A stretch of DNA of 64,000 nucleotides, from contig NZ_CP016076.1 in NCBI RefSeq assembly GCF_001941625.1, forward strand, positions 558,001 through 622,000, written 5' to 3'. The notes beneath the pieces were generated by a model, which had not been told where the DNA came from, ran no database searches, and saw nothing but the letters and a program-made list of their open reading frames with translations. Positions within the stretch are counted from its first letter, which is position 1. Every line of letters begins with the position of its first letter. This stretch comes from Actinoalloteichus fjordicus (GTDB lineage Bacteria; Actinomycetota; Actinomycetes; Mycobacteriales; Pseudonocardiaceae). Positions 1 through 10,889 of this stretch are shown here, piece by piece. The translations under genes were made by a program, and so were the position numbers.

Positions 1-77
1 ACCCCGGCGACCGGTCGAGGCGGGCCGGCGGCCTGAACGGGGGTCGACGCCGTGACCTAGACTTCCCCGCAGACTTA

Positions 78-91
78 GTGAACTCGTTCAC
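78..91. promoter_or_regulatory. Palindrome just upstream of menJ-like gene
   Basis: GTGAAC-TC-GTTCAC is a perfect 6-bp inverted repeat with a 2-nt centre. It ends one base before the AAGGAG ribosome binding site of the following gene. The size and AACnnGTT core resemble operators of TetR-type regulators. This is inference; no regulator gene lies next to it inside the window. The site is also read through by an alternative GTG start at 78, which I reject in favour of the ATG at 102. Confidence 0.35.
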
Positions 92-101
92 AAGGAGTGG
101 A

Positions 102-1427
102 ATGAGCGGGGGCGATGACGTGACCTCATCGGAGCAGGCCGGCAGGCGTCGCGACGGTGACGACGCCCAGGTCATCGTGGTCGGGGCGGGTCCGGCGGGC
201 GCGACCATGGCCGCGTACCTGGCCAGGGCGGGTGTCGACGTCCTGATGCTGGAGAAGTCGACCTTCCCCAGGGAGAAGGTCTGCGGCGACGGGCTCACGC
301 CTCGCGGGGTGAAGCAGCTCATCGACCTGGGCATCGACACCAGCGAAGAAGCGGGCTGGCTGCACAACAAGGGCCTGCGCGTCCTCGGCGGCGGGGTGAC
401 GCTGGAGCTGGACTGGCCGCAGTTGGCCACCTTCCCGCCCTACGGCGTCGTCCGCCCGAGGCAGGACTTTGACGACCTGCTCGCAGGCCACGCCGTCCGT
501 GCGGGTGCCAGGATGCAGCAGGACACGACCGTCACCGGCGCCATCGTCGAGGACCGCACCGGCCGGGTCACCGGCGTCCGGGCCAAGACGGGCCCGGAGC
601 GGACGCTGGTCTCCTACCGTGCGCCGCTGGTGATCGCGTGCGACGGGGTGTCGGCCCGGCTGGCGTTGTCGGTGGGCATCGACAAGCAGGACAACCGCCC
701 GATGGGCGTCGCCGTCCGCCGGTACTACCGCAGCCCCCGGACCAACGACGACTACCTGGAGTCCCACCTGGAGCTGTGGGACCGCAGTGACGCGGCCAAT
801 CCCCGTCAGCTGCCCGGCTACGGCTGGCTGTTCCCGGTCGGCGACGGCACGGTGAACGCCGGGCTCGGCATCCTCTCCACCTCCAAGGCCTACGGCAAGA
901 CCGACTACCGGGCGCTGATGAAGACCTGGCTGGCGGGCACGCCTGCGGAGTGGGGCTTCCGCGAGGAGAACGCCGTCGGCAAGATCCAGGGCGCCGCCCT
1001 CCCGATGGGCTTCAACCGGACCCCGCACTACCAGGCCGGGCTGCTGCTGGTCGGCGACGCGGGCGGGATGGTGAACCCCTTCAACGGCGAGGGCATCGCG
1101 TATGCGATGGAATCCGCCAAGCTGGCCGCCGACTGCGTGATCCACGCGCTGGCTCGACCCACCGCCGCCTCGCGGGAGCAGGCGCTCCGGCACTACCCCG
1201 TCGCGCTCAAGCAGGCGCTGGGCGGCTACTACCGGATGGGCAACATCTTCTCGAAGCTGATCGGAAACCCGCTGGTCATGCGCACCGCGACCCGGTACGG
1301 GATGCCGATCGAACCCCTGATGCGACGGTTCGTGCTGAAGCTGCTCGCCGGCCTCTACGACCCGAAGGACGGGGACGCGATGGACCGGTTGATCACCACG
1401 GCCACGCGTCTGACGCCCAGCGCGTGA
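102..1427 (+). CDS. menJ: Geranylgeranyl reductase family FAD-dependent oxidoreductase, MenJ-like
   Basis: Flavoprotein of 441 aa, probably saturating one isoprene unit of the menaquinone side chain at the membrane. An FAD-binding GxGxxG (residues 28-33, GAGPAG) opens the Rossmann fold. A CGDGLTPRG stretch follows around residue 65, and the second FAD motif, GDAGGMVNPFNGEGI, lies about two thirds along. Both are hallmarks of the geranylgeranyl reductase family. ATG 102 is chosen because AAGGAG sits 4 nt upstream; a GTG at 78 is also in frame. The gene lies upstream of nuoA-N, with a polyprenyl diphosphate synthase beyond the operon, which supports a role in quinone maturation. The substrate is inferred from family and context; reduction of another prenyl lipid is possible. 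Confidence 0.85.
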   Translation: MSGGDDVTSSEQAGRRRDGDDAQVIVVGAGPAGATMAAYLARAGVDVLMLEKSTFPREKVCGDGLTPRGVKQLIDLGIDTSEEAGWLHNKGLRVLGGGVTLELDWPQLATFPPYGVVRPRQDFDDLLAGHAVRAGARMQQDTTVTGAIVEDRTGRVTGVRAKTGPERTLVSYRAPLVIACDGVSARLALSVGIDKQDNRPMGVAVRRYYRSPRTNDDYLESHLELWDRSDAANPRQLPGYGWLFPVGDGTVNAGLGILSTSKAYGKTDYRALMKTWLAGTPAEWGFREENAVGKIQGAALPMGFNRTPHYQAGLLLVGDAGGMVNPFNGEGIAYAMESAKLAADCVIHALARPTAASREQALRHYPVALKQALGGYYRMGNIFSKLIGNPLVMRTATRYGMPIEPLMRRFVLKLLAGLYDPKDGDAMDRLITTATRLTPSA

Positions 1428-1473
1428 AACCGGCAGGCAGGCAGCGGTTCGGCCTGCGGAGCACAGTCATCAC

Positions 1474-1487
1474 TTAGGGCTGCCTAA
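1474..1487. promoter_or_regulatory. Iron-box-like inverted repeat upstream of nuoA
   Basis: TTAGG-GCTG-CCTAA, a perfect 5-bp inverted repeat, lies about 90 bp before nuoA. It keeps the TTAGG-n4-CCTAA spacing found inside the DtxR/IdeR iron-box consensus (TTAGGTTAGGCTAACCTAA), but only 11-12 of the 19 positions agree over the whole consensus. A second CCTTAGGG element lies at about 1511. Iron control of a complex rich in Fe-S clusters would make sense. Binding is a hypothesis. Confidence 0.35.
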
Positions 1488-1577
1488 CAAGAACAAGACC
1501 GAAACCCACCCCTTAGGGTTCCAGCGGATGGCGGCTCAGCCACCCTGGATGGCAAGGATGAAAGGACGGCGGACGAC

Positions 1578-1943
1578 GTGTTGGAGTCTTACCTCCCGCT
1601 CGTGTTGCTGTTCGCGTTGGCGGCTCTGTTCGCCTTGTTCTCGGTGACGGCAGCTCCTTACATCGGGCCGCGCCGCTACAACAGGGCCAAGCTCGACGCG
1701 TACGAGTGCGGGATCGAACCCTCTCCGCAGCCGGTCGTCGGCGGTGGCAGGGTCCCGGTCAAGTTCTATCTGACCGGCATGTTGTTCATCCTGTTCGACG
1801 TCGAGGTCGTCTTCCTCTACCCCTACGCCGTGGCCCACGAGGCACTGGGTGTGTTCGGACTCTTCGCGGTCGGGACCTTCCTCATCGCCGTCACGATCGC
1901 CTTCGTCTACGAGTGGCGACTCGGCGGCCTGGACTGGGATTAG
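1578..1943 (+). CDS. nuoA: NADH-quinone oxidoreductase subunit A
   Basis: Small membrane subunit of complex I, 121 aa, at the junction of the membrane arm and the hydrophilic arm. Three transmembrane segments are visible, at about residues 5-25, 65-85 and 92-112. The long first loop carries the conserved YECGIEP motif, whose Cys lies in the NuoA/ND3 quinone-gating loop, and FDVEVVFLYP is the ND3 signature near the second helix. The start is GTG 1578, with AAAGGA at 1561. It is the first gene of a complete nuoA-N operon and is preceded by a 150-bp leader with iron-box-like repeats. Confidence 0.96.
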   Translation: MLESYLPLVLLFALAALFALFSVTAAPYIGPRRYNRAKLDAYECGIEPSPQPVVGGGRVPVKFYLTGMLFILFDVEVVFLYPYAVAHEALGVFGLFAVGTFLIAVTIAFVYEWRLGGLDWD

Positions 1944-1982
1944 TCGAGCAGCAGCGGTCGTCGGGGAGGAACGCGAGAGACC

Positions 1983-2534
1983 ATGGGACTTGAAGAGAAA
2001 CTGCCGAACGGCATCCTGCTGACCAGCGTGGAGAAGCTGGTCAACTGGACGCGGAAGACGTCGATGTGGCCCGCCACCTTCGGGTTGGCCTGCTGCGCGA
2101 TCGAGATGATGACCTCAGGCGGATCGCGGTACGACATCGCGCGCTTCGGCATGGAGCGGTTCAGCGCCACTCCGCGTCAGGCGGATCTGATGATCGTCGC
2201 GGGCCGGGTCACCAACAAGATGGCCCCGGTGCTGCGGCAGATCTACGACCAGATGCCGGAGCCGCGCTGGGTGCTGGCGATGGGCGTCTGCGCCTCCACC
2301 GGCGGCATGTTCAACAACTACGCGGTGGTGCAGGGCGTCGACCACGTCGTGCCGGTGGACATGTACCTGCCCGGCTGCCCGCCCCGGCCGGAGATGCTGC
2401 TGGACGCGATCCTCAAGCTGCACGCGAAGGTGATGGACGAGCCGCTCGGTCCGAAGCGCGCCGCCGCGCTCGCGGAGAGCGGCCACCGCACCGAGCTGGT
2501 GCCCTCCTCGGTTCGTTACGCGAAGAAGAAGTGA
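1983..2534 (+). CDS. nuoB: NADH-quinone oxidoreductase subunit B
   Basis: Hydrophilic complex I subunit of 183 aa, carrying the terminal [4Fe-4S] cluster N2 that passes electrons to menaquinone. All four ligands are present: the adjacent Cys37-Cys38, Cys103 and Cys132 (in [10 protein letters not shown]). ATG 1983 starts 40 nt after nuoA. The C-terminal 35 residues are a basic, charged tail beyond the conserved core. It follows nuoA and precedes nuoC, as expected. Confidence 0.97.
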   Translation: MGLEEKLPNGILLTSVEKLVNWTRKTSMWPATFGLACCAIEMMTSGGSRYDIARFGMERFSATPRQADLMIVAGRVTNKMAPVLRQIYDQMPEPRWVLAMGVCASTGGMFNNYAVVQGVDHVVPVDMYLPGCPPRPEMLLDAILKLHAKVMDEPLGPKRAAALAESGHRTELVPSSVRYAKKK

Positions 2535-2549
2535 GCGGGTGACGCACTC

Positions 2550-3323
2550 GTGAGTGACGAGATCGACAAGAAGCTGCCGGACCGAGGTCCGCTCGCGGGC
2601 GACGGCAGGACCAGCTCTGCGGACATGACCTCCCGCGACGAGGCCGAGCACGAGGCGCGCGGCGGAGTCGTCGCGGGCCGGGCCCGCCAGGGCATGTTCG
2701 GCGTGCGCGGCAGCGGTGACACCACCGGTTACGGCGGACTCCGGCTGCCCGCCTACGTCCCCGCCGCCGCCCAGCGCCCGTTCGGCGGCTGGTTCGACCA
2801 GTTGGCCGACGAGCTGCTCCTCGCCTTCGGCGAGCGCGGCATCCCGGCGGACGCGATCCAGCAGATCACCATCGACCGAGGTGAGATCACCTTCTACCTG
2901 CGGCGCGAGCACCTGCTGGAGACGTGTAGGACGCTGCGCGACGACCCGGCCCTGCGGTTCGAGCTGTGCAGCTCGGTGTCCGGAGTGGACTACGGCGTCG
3001 ACGTGCCGCTGCGCCTGCACTCGGTCTACCACCTGACCTCGATGACGTACCGGCGGCGCATCCGCCTGGAGGTCGCCGTCGACGTCGACGACCCGCACAT
3101 CCCCAGCGTCGTCGAGGTGTACCCCACGGCGGACTGGCAGGAGCGCGAGGCCTGGGACATGTTCGGCATCATCTACGACGGACACCCGGCGCTGACCCGA
3201 ATCCTGATGCCCGACGACTGGGACGGCCACCCGCAGCGCAAGGACTACCCGCTCGGCGGAATCCCGGTGGAGTACAAGGGCGCGGAGATCCCGCCGCCGG
3301 ACCAGCGGAGGTCCTACTCATGA
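2550..3323 (+). CDS. nuoC: NADH-quinone oxidoreductase subunit C
   Basis: The 30-kDa-type complex I subunit, 257 aa, in the hydrophilic connecting module near the quinone site. The family signature is clear in the last third: [17 protein letters not shown], then [13 protein letters not shown] and the DYPLGG end. The first 75 residues are a polar, Asp/Arg/Gly-rich extension, usual in actinobacterial NuoC. nuoC is separate from nuoD, not fused as in enterobacteria. Start GTG 2550. The last four bases overlap the nuoD start (ATGA), implying translational coupling. Confidence 0.96.
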   Translation: MSDEIDKKLPDRGPLAGDGRTSSADMTSRDEAEHEARGGVVAGRARQGMFGVRGSGDTTGYGGLRLPAYVPAAAQRPFGGWFDQLADELLLAFGERGIPADAIQQITIDRGEITFYLRREHLLETCRTLRDDPALRFELCSSVSGVDYGVDVPLRLHSVYHLTSMTYRRRIRLEVAVDVDDPHIPSVVEVYPTADWQEREAWDMFGIIYDGHPALTRILMPDDWDGHPQRKDYPLGGIPVEYKGAEIPPPDQRRSYS

Positions 3324-4741
3324 GCAGAACCCACAGCACCAGCCCCGAGGCAGAGGGCGGCGACACGGTCGCCGACGTCACCACGGGCACCGACACGAGT
3401 CCGACGGGACAGACCAGCGGCCGCGATCCCTACGAGGCCACCTCGCGGCGGACCACCGAGGGCCAGGTCTACAACGTCAGCGGCGGCGACTGGGATGAGA
3501 TCCCCACGTCCTCGGAGCACGACGAGCGCATCGTCATCAACATGGGTCCGCAGCACCCGTCCACGCACGGCGTGCTGCGACTGGTGTTGGAGCTCGAAGG
3601 CGAGACGGTCACCGAGTCTCGCGCTGTGATCGGCTACCTGCACACCGGCATCGAGAAGAACGCCGAGTACCGGACGTGGACGCAGGGCGTGACGTTCGTG
3701 ACGCGAATGGACTACCTCGCGCCGCTGCACAACGAGACCGCCTACTGCCTCGGCGTGGAGAAGCTGCTCGGCATCACCGCGCCGCGCAGGGCCGACATCA
3801 TCCGGGTCCTGCTGATGGAGCTCAACCGGATGAGCTCGCACCTGGTCTACCTGGCCACCGGCGGCATGGAGCTCGGCTCCACCACCGGCATGGTGTTCGG
3901 CTTCCGGGAGCGCGAGGAGGTCCTGCACCTGCTCGAGTTCCTGACCGGGCTGCGGATGAACCACGCGTTCATTCGGCCGGGCGGGACCGCGCAGGACCTG
4001 CCTCTGGGGTACGAGCAGAAGATCCGCGACTTCCTGAAGCTCATGAGCATGCGGATGAAGGACTACGACAACCTGTTCACCGGCCAGCCGATCTGGCGGC
4101 GCAGGCTGGGCGGCGTCGGATACCTCTCGCTGGACGGCTGTCTCCAGCTCGGCATCACCGGCCCGATCCTGCGGTCCGCCGGACTGGCCTGGGACCTGCG
4201 CAAGGTCCAGCCGTACTGCGGGTACGAGGAGTACGAGTTCGACGTCCCGACGCTCACCGAAGGTGACGCCTTCGCGCGGTATCTCCTGCGCGTCGAGGAG
4301 ATCCACCAGTCGATGAGCATCATCGAGCAGACACTGCCCAAGCTCGCGGAGACCGAGGGCGAGCCGGTGATGGTCGCAGACGGCAAGGTCGCCTGGCCCG
4401 CCAAGCTCACCATCGGCCCGGACGGCCTCGGCAACTCGTTGGAGCACGTCCGCAAGATCATGGGCCAGTCGATGGAGTCGTTGATCCATCACTTCAAGCT
4501 GGTCACCGAGGGCTTCGACGTGCCTGCCGGTCAGGTCTACGTGCCGGTCGAGTCCCCGCGTGGCGAGCTGGGCTACCACCTGGTCTCCGACGGCGGCACC
4601 CGACCGATGCGCGTGCACGTCCGGGAGCCCAGTTTCGTGAACCTCCAGGCCTTCCCGGCGATGACCGAGGGCGGCCTGATCGCGGACGCCATCGTGTCGG
4701 TGGCCTCAATCGACCCGGTGATGGGTGGTGTGGACCGGTGA
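3320..4741 (+). CDS. nuoD: NADH-quinone oxidoreductase subunit D
   Basis: The 49-kDa-type subunit, 473 aa, which with NuoB forms the quinone-binding cavity. The core starts at about residue 75 with [13 protein letters not shown], containing the quinone-site His of the family. [12 protein letters not shown], the [11 protein letters not shown] region and a C-terminal ending in VMGGVDR follow. The first 70 residues are a Thr/Ser/Asp-rich extension without known function. ATG 3320 overlaps the nuoC stop by four bases. The reading frame is open much further upstream, but that part is the shadow of nuoC. The end overlaps the GTG of nuoE. Confidence 0.97.
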   Translation: MSRTHSTSPEAEGGDTVADVTTGTDTSPTGQTSGRDPYEATSRRTTEGQVYNVSGGDWDEIPTSSEHDERIVINMGPQHPSTHGVLRLVLELEGETVTESRAVIGYLHTGIEKNAEYRTWTQGVTFVTRMDYLAPLHNETAYCLGVEKLLGITAPRRADIIRVLLMELNRMSSHLVYLATGGMELGSTTGMVFGFREREEVLHLLEFLTGLRMNHAFIRPGGTAQDLPLGYEQKIRDFLKLMSMRMKDYDNLFTGQPIWRRRLGGVGYLSLDGCLQLGITGPILRSAGLAWDLRKVQPYCGYEEYEFDVPTLTEGDAFARYLLRVEEIHQSMSIIEQTLPKLAETEGEPVMVADGKVAWPAKLTIGPDGLGNSLEHVRKIMGQSMESLIHHFKLVTEGFDVPAGQVYVPVESPRGELGYHLVSDGGTRPMRVHVREPSFVNLQAFPAMTEGGLIADAIVSVASIDPVMGGVDR

Positions 4742-5535
4742 CGAGTCATTCCGAGCAGGCCGCCGAGACGGGCGCGCCGACGAGCAGCACGACCGCAGGC
4801 GCGGCGGAGACCGCCCGGCCGATCGACAAGCCCGACGCGGCACTGTTCGACGGCATCCGGGAGAAGGCCGTCCAGGTCGTCGCCCGCTATCCGCAGTCCC
4901 GATCGGCGCTGCTGCCGCTGCTGCATCTGGTGCAGTCCGTCGAGGGCTGCGTCACGCAGGCGGGCATCGCGTTCTGCGCCGAGCAGCTCGACCTGAGCAC
5001 GGCCGAGGTCAGCGCGGTGGCGACCTTCTACACGATGTACAAGCGTCGTCCCTGCGGCGAGCACCTGGTCAGCGTGTGCACCAACGCGCTGTGCGCCACG
5101 CTCGGCGGCGACGACGTCTACGCCAGGCTCAAGGAGCGGCTGGGCGTCGGTCACGAGGAGACCTCGGGCGAGCCGGGCACACCGGGCTCGATCACCCTGG
5201 AGCACGCCGAGTGTCTGGCGGCCTGTGACCTGGGACCGGTCCTCCAGGTGAACTACGAGTACTTCGACAACCAGACGCCGGAGTCGGCGCTGGAACTCGT
5301 GGAGGCGCTGCAGCGCGGTGAGCGTCCCGCTCCGACCAGGGGCGCACCGCTCACCGACTTCAAGCAGGCGGAGTTGCAGCTCGCGGGCTTCTTCGACGGG
5401 CGTGAGTCGGACCTCGCGGGGCCGTCGGCCTCCGACGAGACGGTGCGGGGCGCACGGCTCGCGGCCGAGCGGAGCTGGACCGCGCCGCCGATGCCGGAGG
5501 ACGTGGAACTTCCTCCGGTTCCGGAGAAGAAGTGA
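4738..5535 (+). CDS. nuoE: NADH-quinone oxidoreductase subunit E
   Basis: The 24-kDa-type subunit of the NADH dehydrogenase module, 265 aa, with a thioredoxin-like [2Fe-2S] domain holding cluster N1a. Ligands are seen in VCTNALC (Cys-x4-Cys) and later in ECLAACD (Cys-x3-Cys), the standard pattern. The first 35 residues are a flexible Ala/Thr-rich leader. About 80 residues after the cluster domain form an unstructured Glu/Pro-rich tail that many NuoE lack. Start GTG 4738, in a GTGA overlap with nuoD. Confidence 0.96.
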   Translation: MTSHSEQAAETGAPTSSTTAGAAETARPIDKPDAALFDGIREKAVQVVARYPQSRSALLPLLHLVQSVEGCVTQAGIAFCAEQLDLSTAEVSAVATFYTMYKRRPCGEHLVSVCTNALCATLGGDDVYARLKERLGVGHEETSGEPGTPGSITLEHAECLAACDLGPVLQVNYEYFDNQTPESALELVEALQRGERPAPTRGAPLTDFKQAELQLAGFFDGRESDLAGPSASDETVRGARLAAERSWTAPPMPEDVELPPVPEKK

Positions 5536-5605
5536 TGCGCGAACCGCGTGGTGTCAGACGCCGGTCAGGCAAGCGCCGGGTGGGCAAGCAGGGAGTAGAA
5601 CGGCG

Positions 5606-6946
5606 ATGAGTGAACCGAACTCGACGAAGACCTCGTCGAACGGGGTAGCACCCCTGACCCCGGTGCTGACCCGTCGGTGGCTGTCCCCCGAGTCGTGGGG
5701 GCTGCGCACCTACGAGCAGTTGGAGGGCTACTCCGCGCTGCGCAAGGCACTGGACGCCCACCCCGATCAGCTCGTCACCTTGATGAAGGACTCCGGGCTG
5801 CGCGGGCGTGGCGGTGCGGGCTTCCCCACCGGCATGAAGTGGGGCTTCATCCCGCAGGGTGACGGCAAGCCGCACTACCTGGTGATCAACGCCGACGAGG
5901 GCGAGCCGGGCACCTGCAAGGACATCCCGCTGATGATGGCGGACCCGCACTCGTTGGTCGAGGGCGTCGTCATCACCTCGTATGCGATCCGGGCGAACTT
6001 CGCCGCGATCTACGTCCGGGGCGAGGCGCTGCACTGCATCCGCAGGCTCACGGCCGCGGTGAACGAGGCCTACCGCGCCGGCTATCTGGGCAAGAACATC
6101 CTGGGCTCCGGCTTCGATCTCGACGTCGTGGTGCACGCGGGTGCGGGCGCCTACATCTGCGGCGAGGAGACCGCCCTGCTCGACTCGCTGGAGGGCAAGC
6201 GCGGCCAGCCGAGGCTGAAGCCGCCGTTCCCGGCGACGGCGGGGCTCTACTCCTCGCCCACTGTGGTGAACAACGTCGAGACGATCGCGAGTGTTCCCTA
6301 CATCGTCAACGGCGGCTCCGACTGGTTCCGCAAGATGGGACGCGAGCGCTCGCCGGGCCCGAAGATCTACTCGCTGTCCGGCCATGTGGAGCGGCCCGGC
6401 CAGTACGAGGCGCCGATGGGCAGCACGCTGCGGGATCTGTTGGAGCTCGCGGGCGGCATGAAGGACGGCATCCCGCTGAAGTTCTGGACCCCCGGCGGCT
6501 CCTCCACCCCGATGTTCACCGCCGAGCACCTCGACGTGCCGCTGGACTTCGAGGGCGCGGCGGAGGCCGGGTCGATGCTGGGCACCACCGCACTGCAGAT
6601 CTTCAACGAGACGGTCTCGGTGCCGTGGGCCGTGATGAAGTGGACCGAGTTCTACAAGCACGAGTCCTGCGGAAAGTGCACCCCCTGTCGGGAGGGCACC
6701 TACTGGCTGGTGCAGATCCTCCAGCGGATGGTCCGCGGCGAAGGCCGGGAGTCCGACATCGAGACGCTGCTCGACGTCTGTGACAACATCCTCGGCCGTT
6801 CGTTCTGCGCGCTGGGTGACGGCGCCGTGAGCCCGATCACGAGCGCGATCAAGTACTTCAAGCAGGAGTTCCTCGACCTCTGCGAGAAGAACAGGAATGG
6901 CACCGCGGCAGACCCCGCGAGTCCCGCTCTGGCAGGAGCCCGCTGA
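5606..6946 (+). CDS. nuoF: NADH-quinone oxidoreductase subunit F
   Basis: NADH- and FMN-binding subunit of complex I, 446 aa. The Gly-rich NADH site ([16 protein letters not shown]) and the FMN region ([32 protein letters not shown]) are intact. The C-terminal N3 [4Fe-4S] ligands are in [12 protein letters not shown] plus a later Cys in SFCALGD. ATG 5606 fits the usual N-terminus and lies 70 nt after nuoE. An upstream frame extension to 5318 is a shadow of nuoE. The stop overlaps the nuoG start (TGATG). Confidence 0.97.
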   Translation: MSEPNSTKTSSNGVAPLTPVLTRRWLSPESWGLRTYEQLEGYSALRKALDAHPDQLVTLMKDSGLRGRGGAGFPTGMKWGFIPQGDGKPHYLVINADEGEPGTCKDIPLMMADPHSLVEGVVITSYAIRANFAAIYVRGEALHCIRRLTAAVNEAYRAGYLGKNILGSGFDLDVVVHAGAGAYICGEETALLDSLEGKRGQPRLKPPFPATAGLYSSPTVVNNVETIASVPYIVNGGSDWFRKMGRERSPGPKIYSLSGHVERPGQYEAPMGSTLRDLLELAGGMKDGIPLKFWTPGGSSTPMFTAEHLDVPLDFEGAAEAGSMLGTTALQIFNETVSVPWAVMKWTEFYKHESCGKCTPCREGTYWLVQILQRMVRGEGRESDIETLLDVCDNILGRSFCALGDGAVSPITSAIKYFKQEFLDLCEKNRNGTAADPASPALAGAR

Positions 6947-9516
6947 TGACCTCTGTTGTGAACAAGACCGATGCCGCGCCGGTGCCCGAGGGACACGTCC
7001 GGCTCACCATCGACGGCATCGAGGTCGACGCGCCCAAGGGCGAGCTGCTGATCCGCACCGCGGAGCGGCTGGGCATCGTGGTGCCCCGGTTCTGCGACCA
7101 CCCGCTCCTCGACCCGGCGGGCGCCTGTCGCCAGTGCCTGGTCGACGTGGAGATGGGCGGTCGGAAGATGCCGAAGCCGCAGGCCTCCTGCACGATGACG
7201 GTGGCCGACGGCATGGTCGTCAACACCCAGCGCACCTCGCCGGTGGCGGACAAGGCGCAGCAGGGCGTGATGGAGCTGCTGCTCATCAACCACCCGCTGG
7301 ACTGCCCGATCTGCGACAAGGGCGGCGAATGCCCGTTGCAGAACCAGGCGCTCAAGCACGGCCGCACCGACTCGCGGTTCCACGAGCACAAGCGGACCTT
7401 CGCCAAGCCGCTGGCCGTCTCCAGCCAGGTGCTGCTGGACCGGGAGCGCTGCGTCCTCTGCCAGCGCTGCACCCGGTTCTCCAAGGAGATCGCGGGCGAC
7501 AGCTTCCTGGACCTCCTGGAGCGCGGCTCCCAGCAGCAGATCGGCACGGCGTCGACGGCGGTCACCGAGGGCGGCATCACCGCGAGCGGCGGCCTGACGC
7601 TGCTGGAGGGCGGGGAGTCGACTGCGGTCGCGGGCGGCGACCAGAGCTACTTCTCCGGCAACACGATCCAGATCTGCCCGGTGGGCGCGCTGACCAGCGC
7701 CGCCTACCGATTCCGGGCGCGCCCCTTCGACCTCGTGTCGACGCCGGGCGTCTGCGAGCACTGCTCCTCCGGCTGCGCCGAGCGCACCGACTGGCGGCGG
7801 GGCAAGGTCACTCGCAAGCTCGCGGGCGACGACCCCGAGGTCAACGAGGAGTGGCTGTGTGACAAGGGCCGGTTCGCCTTCCGCTACACCACGGCGGCGA
7901 ATCGACTGCGTCGGCCGCAGGTGCGCGACGCCGAGACCGGCCTGCTGCGCGACGCCTCGTGGACCGAGGCGCTGCGGGTGGCGGCCGAGGGCCTGACCGC
8001 CGCGCGGGACGGCCGGGGTGCCGCGGTGCTGACCGGCGGCAGGCTCACCGTCGAGGACGCCTACGCGTACAGCAAGTTCGCCAGGATCGCCCTGAACACC
8101 AACGACATCGACTTCCGCGCCCGGCCGCACTCGGCCGAGGAGCTGGCCTACCTCTCCTCGCAGGTGGTGGGCAGCTCGCCGGAGTCCGGCGGGGTCACCT
8201 TCGCCGCGATCGAGGCCGCGCCTGCCGTGTTGTGCGTGGCCTTCGAGCCGGAGGACGAGGCGCCGATCGTCTTCCTGCGGCTGCGCAAGGCCGCGCGGAA
8301 GAAGGGCACCAAGGTCTTCCACCTCGGCCAGTGGTCCACGCCCGGCGTGCGCAAGACCACCGATCGACTGAACCCCGGCAGGCCGGACCCCGGCGGCGGG
8401 CTGCTCGCCTGCGTCCCCGGCGGCGAGGCGGCGGCGCTCGACGCGCTGCCGACCCACGCCGAGGACGTCGAGAGCGCCCTGGCCTCGTCGAACGCCGTGA
8501 TCCTCGTCGGAGAGCGGGCGGCAGAGGTGCCGGGACTCTTCTCCGCGGTGCTGCGTCTCGCCGAGCGCACCGGGGCGAAGGCGGCCTGGATTCCGCGTCG
8601 TGCCGGTGAGCGCGGGGCGCTGGAGGCGGGCGCGGTCCCGACCCTGCTCCCCGGCGGCAGGCCCGTCACCGACGAGGCGGCGCGCAACGAGGTCGAGCTG
8701 GCCTGGGGACTGCAGGCGGGAACCCTGCCCGCCGCCCCCGGACGCGACACCTCGCAGGTCCTCGCCGCCGCTGCGGCGGGCGAACTCGACGCGCTGGTCG
8801 TCGGCGGTGTCGACCCCGACGACCTGCCGGACCCGGAGCTGGCCGAGCGGGCCCTGAACAAGGTCGGTTTCCTGGTCAGCCTGGAGCTGCGCTCCAGCGC
8901 GGTCACCGAGCGCGCCGACGTCGTGCTCCCGATCGCTCCCTCGGTGGAGAAGTCGGGCAGCTACCTCAACTGGGAGGGACGCGCGCGGCCGTTCGCCACG
9001 ACGATCGAGGGCACCGGCGTGCTGCCGGACTGTCGGGTGCTGGACACGCTGGCCGTCGAGATGGATGCCGATCTGTTCACTCAGACCTCGGCTGCTGCGG
9101 CGGGCGACCTCGCCCGGCTCGGCCGCCACGACGGCACCAGGGCACCGGCACCGACCGTGTCGCCCACGACCCGGCGCGCGCCGACCGCCGACCAGCTCAG
9201 CCTGGCGACCTGGCGGCAGATGCTGGACAACGGCTCCCTCCAGGAGGAGGAGCCCAGCCTGGCGGGCACCGCCCGCACCCCGGTCGCGCGGCTCTCGCCC
9301 GCGACCAGCGCCCGGCTCGGGCTCGCCGAGGGCGATCTGCTCACGGTGCGCACCGAGCGGGGTTCGGTGGCCCTGCCGCTGAGCCCGGCTGACCTGCCCG
9401 ATGACGTGGTCTGGCTGCCCGCCAACTCCGGTGACTCGACGGTACGGCGCAGCCTCGCAGCCGGACACGGTTCGCTGGTCTACCTCGACGGGGTCCAGAA
9501 CGGAGGAGCCCGATGA
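6946..9516 (+). CDS. nuoG: NADH-quinone oxidoreductase subunit G
   Basis: The 75-kDa-type subunit, 856 aa, carrying the Fe-S chain from FMN toward NuoI. In order: an N-terminal [2Fe-2S] ferredoxin domain (RFCDH...ACRQC), the [13 protein letters not shown] motif, a 4Fe-4S set at CVLCQRC, then CEHCSSGC plus a later Cys at EEWLCDKG, forming the extra N7 cluster known in E. coli-type NuoG. The rest is a molybdopterin oxidoreductase-like domain with no cofactor expected. ATG 6946 overlaps the nuoF stop. The stop overlaps nuoH by four bases. Confidence 0.97.
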   Translation: MTSVVNKTDAAPVPEGHVRLTIDGIEVDAPKGELLIRTAERLGIVVPRFCDHPLLDPAGACRQCLVDVEMGGRKMPKPQASCTMTVADGMVVNTQRTSPVADKAQQGVMELLLINHPLDCPICDKGGECPLQNQALKHGRTDSRFHEHKRTFAKPLAVSSQVLLDRERCVLCQRCTRFSKEIAGDSFLDLLERGSQQQIGTASTAVTEGGITASGGLTLLEGGESTAVAGGDQSYFSGNTIQICPVGALTSAAYRFRARPFDLVSTPGVCEHCSSGCAERTDWRRGKVTRKLAGDDPEVNEEWLCDKGRFAFRYTTAANRLRRPQVRDAETGLLRDASWTEALRVAAEGLTAARDGRGAAVLTGGRLTVEDAYAYSKFARIALNTNDIDFRARPHSAEELAYLSSQVVGSSPESGGVTFAAIEAAPAVLCVAFEPEDEAPIVFLRLRKAARKKGTKVFHLGQWSTPGVRKTTDRLNPGRPDPGGGLLACVPGGEAAALDALPTHAEDVESALASSNAVILVGERAAEVPGLFSAVLRLAERTGAKAAWIPRRAGERGALEAGAVPTLLPGGRPVTDEAARNEVELAWGLQAGTLPAAPGRDTSQVLAAAAAGELDALVVGGVDPDDLPDPELAERALNKVGFLVSLELRSSAVTERADVVLPIAPSVEKSGSYLNWEGRARPFATTIEGTGVLPDCRVLDTLAVEMDADLFTQTSAAAAGDLARLGRHDGTRAPAPTVSPTTRRAPTADQLSLATWRQMLDNGSLQEEEPSLAGTARTPVARLSPATSARLGLAEGDLLTVRTERGSVALPLSPADLPDDVVWLPANSGDSTVRRSLAAGHGSLVYLDGVQNGGAR

Positions 9517-10889
9517 ACCCCGCAGCCGAGCTGCTGGTCGACGACCCGATCTGGCTGATCCTGATCAAGGTCGTCGTGATCTTCGCGATCCCGATCGTGA
9601 TCACCATCCTGATGATCTGGGCCGAACGTCGCATCATCGGCCGGATGCAGCAGCGCCCCGGCCCGAACCGTGCAGGCCCCTTCGGCATTCTGCAGTCGCT
9701 GGCCGACGCCTTGAAGCTCGCCTTCAAGGAGGACATCCGGCCCGCGATGGCGGACAAGTGGGTGTACTTCCTGGCGCCGATCCTCGCGGCCATCCCGGCG
9801 CTGCTGGCGATGGCGGTCATCCCGCTCGGCGGCGAGGTGACGATCTTCGGCGAGCGCACCGTGCTCCAGGTCGCCGAGGTCCCGGCGGGCGTGCTGGTGG
9901 TCCTGGCCTGTGCCTCGGTCGGTGTCTACGGCATCCTGCTGGCAGGCTGGGCGTCCGGTTCGCCGTATCCGCTGTTCGGCGCGCTGCGCTCCGCCGCCCA
10001 GGTGATCTCCTACGAGATCGCGATGGGTCTGGCGATCGTCAGCGTCGTCTTCTACGCCGGATCGCTGTCGACCTCGCAGATCGTCGAGGCCCAGATGCAG
10101 CAGGGCTGGTTCGCGATTCTGCTGTTCCCCAGCTTCCTCATCTACCTGGTCTCGATGATCGGTGAGACCAACCGGGCGCCCTTCGACCTTCCCGAGGCGG
10201 AGTCCGAGCTGGTCGGCGGCTTCCACACCGAGTACTCCTCGCTGAAGTTCGCCATGTTCTTCCTCGCCGAGTACGTCAACATGGTCACGGTCTCGGCGCT
10301 GGCGACCACGATGTTCCTCGGCGGCTGGGCCGCCCCGTGGCCGCTCTCGCAGATCGGCGACGGCGTCCTCAACACCGGCTGGTGGCCGCTGTTGTGGTTC
10401 GCGTTGAAGCTGGCCGCCTGTCTGTTCCTGTTCATCTGGGTGCGGGCCGCACTGCCTCGGTTCCGGTACGACCAGTTCATGCACCTGGGCTGGAAGGTCC
10501 TGGTGCCGTTCGCGCTCGGCTGGTTCGTGTTGGTCGCGGCGATCCGCGTGCTGCGCAACTCCGAGGGCGTCAGCCCGATGCACATCATGATCGTGTTGGG
10601 TGTGCTGCTGGTGATCGTGGTCGCGGGCAGCTTCCTGATCCCGGATCGGGCGGCTCCGCAGGACGAGGGGCCACCGGTGTCGGGCAGCGGCTATCCGCTG
10701 CCGCCACTGGACCTCAAGGTGCCCGACGTACCTGTTCGGCGCAGTGTCTCCGCGACCTCGGGCGACGAGCCCGCAGGCGTCTCGGGCGGCACCAGGCGCG
10801 GCGCGACTCGCTCCGTGGGCAAGGCGGACGACTCCGCTTCTTCCGCACCGGCCAGCTCCCCCAAGGAGGGCGGCGATGGGACTGTTTGA
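9513..10889 (+). CDS. nuoH: NADH-quinone oxidoreductase subunit H
   Basis: Membrane subunit (ND1 type), 458 aa, forming the quinone chamber entrance at the membrane arm. Eight or nine hydrophobic helices are visible. The conserved cytoplasmic loops [19 protein letters not shown] and [19 protein letters not shown] match the family. The last 85 residues are a hydrophilic Ser/Arg/Gly-rich tail unlike short bacterial NuoH. The start ATG is in an ATGA overlap with nuoG. The end runs 14 nt into nuoI. Confidence 0.97.
   Translation: MNPAAELLVDDPIWLILIKVVVIFAIPIVITILMIWAERRIIGRMQQRPGPNRAGPFGILQSLADALKLAFKEDIRPAMADKWVYFLAPILAAIPALLAMAVIPLGGEVTIFGERTVLQVAEVPAGVLVVLACASVGVYGILLAGWASGSPYPLFGALRSAAQVISYEIAMGLAIVSVVFYAGSLSTSQIVEAQMQQGWFAILLFPSFLIYLVSMIGETNRAPFDLPEAESELVGGFHTEYSSLKFAMFFLAEYVNMVTVSALATTMFLGGWAAPWPLSQIGDGVLNTGWWPLLWFALKLAACLFLFIWVRAALPRFRYDQFMHLGWKVLVPFALGWFVLVAAIRVLRNSEGVSPMHIMIVLGVLLVIVVAGSFLIPDRAAPQDEGPPVSGSGYPLPPLDLKVPDVPVRRSVSATSGDEPAGVSGGTRRGATRSVGKADDSASSAPASSPKEGGDGTV

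Noticed and set aside
126-1193. Long minus-strand frame opposite menJ
   Set aside because: Codon-bias shadow: Arg/Ala/Val/Gly-rich, no domain, opposite a clear FAD protein.
6700-9468. 922-codon minus-strand frame opposite nuoF/nuoG
   Set aside because: Typical antisense shadow in high-GC DNA; no ribosome binding site or recognisable motif.
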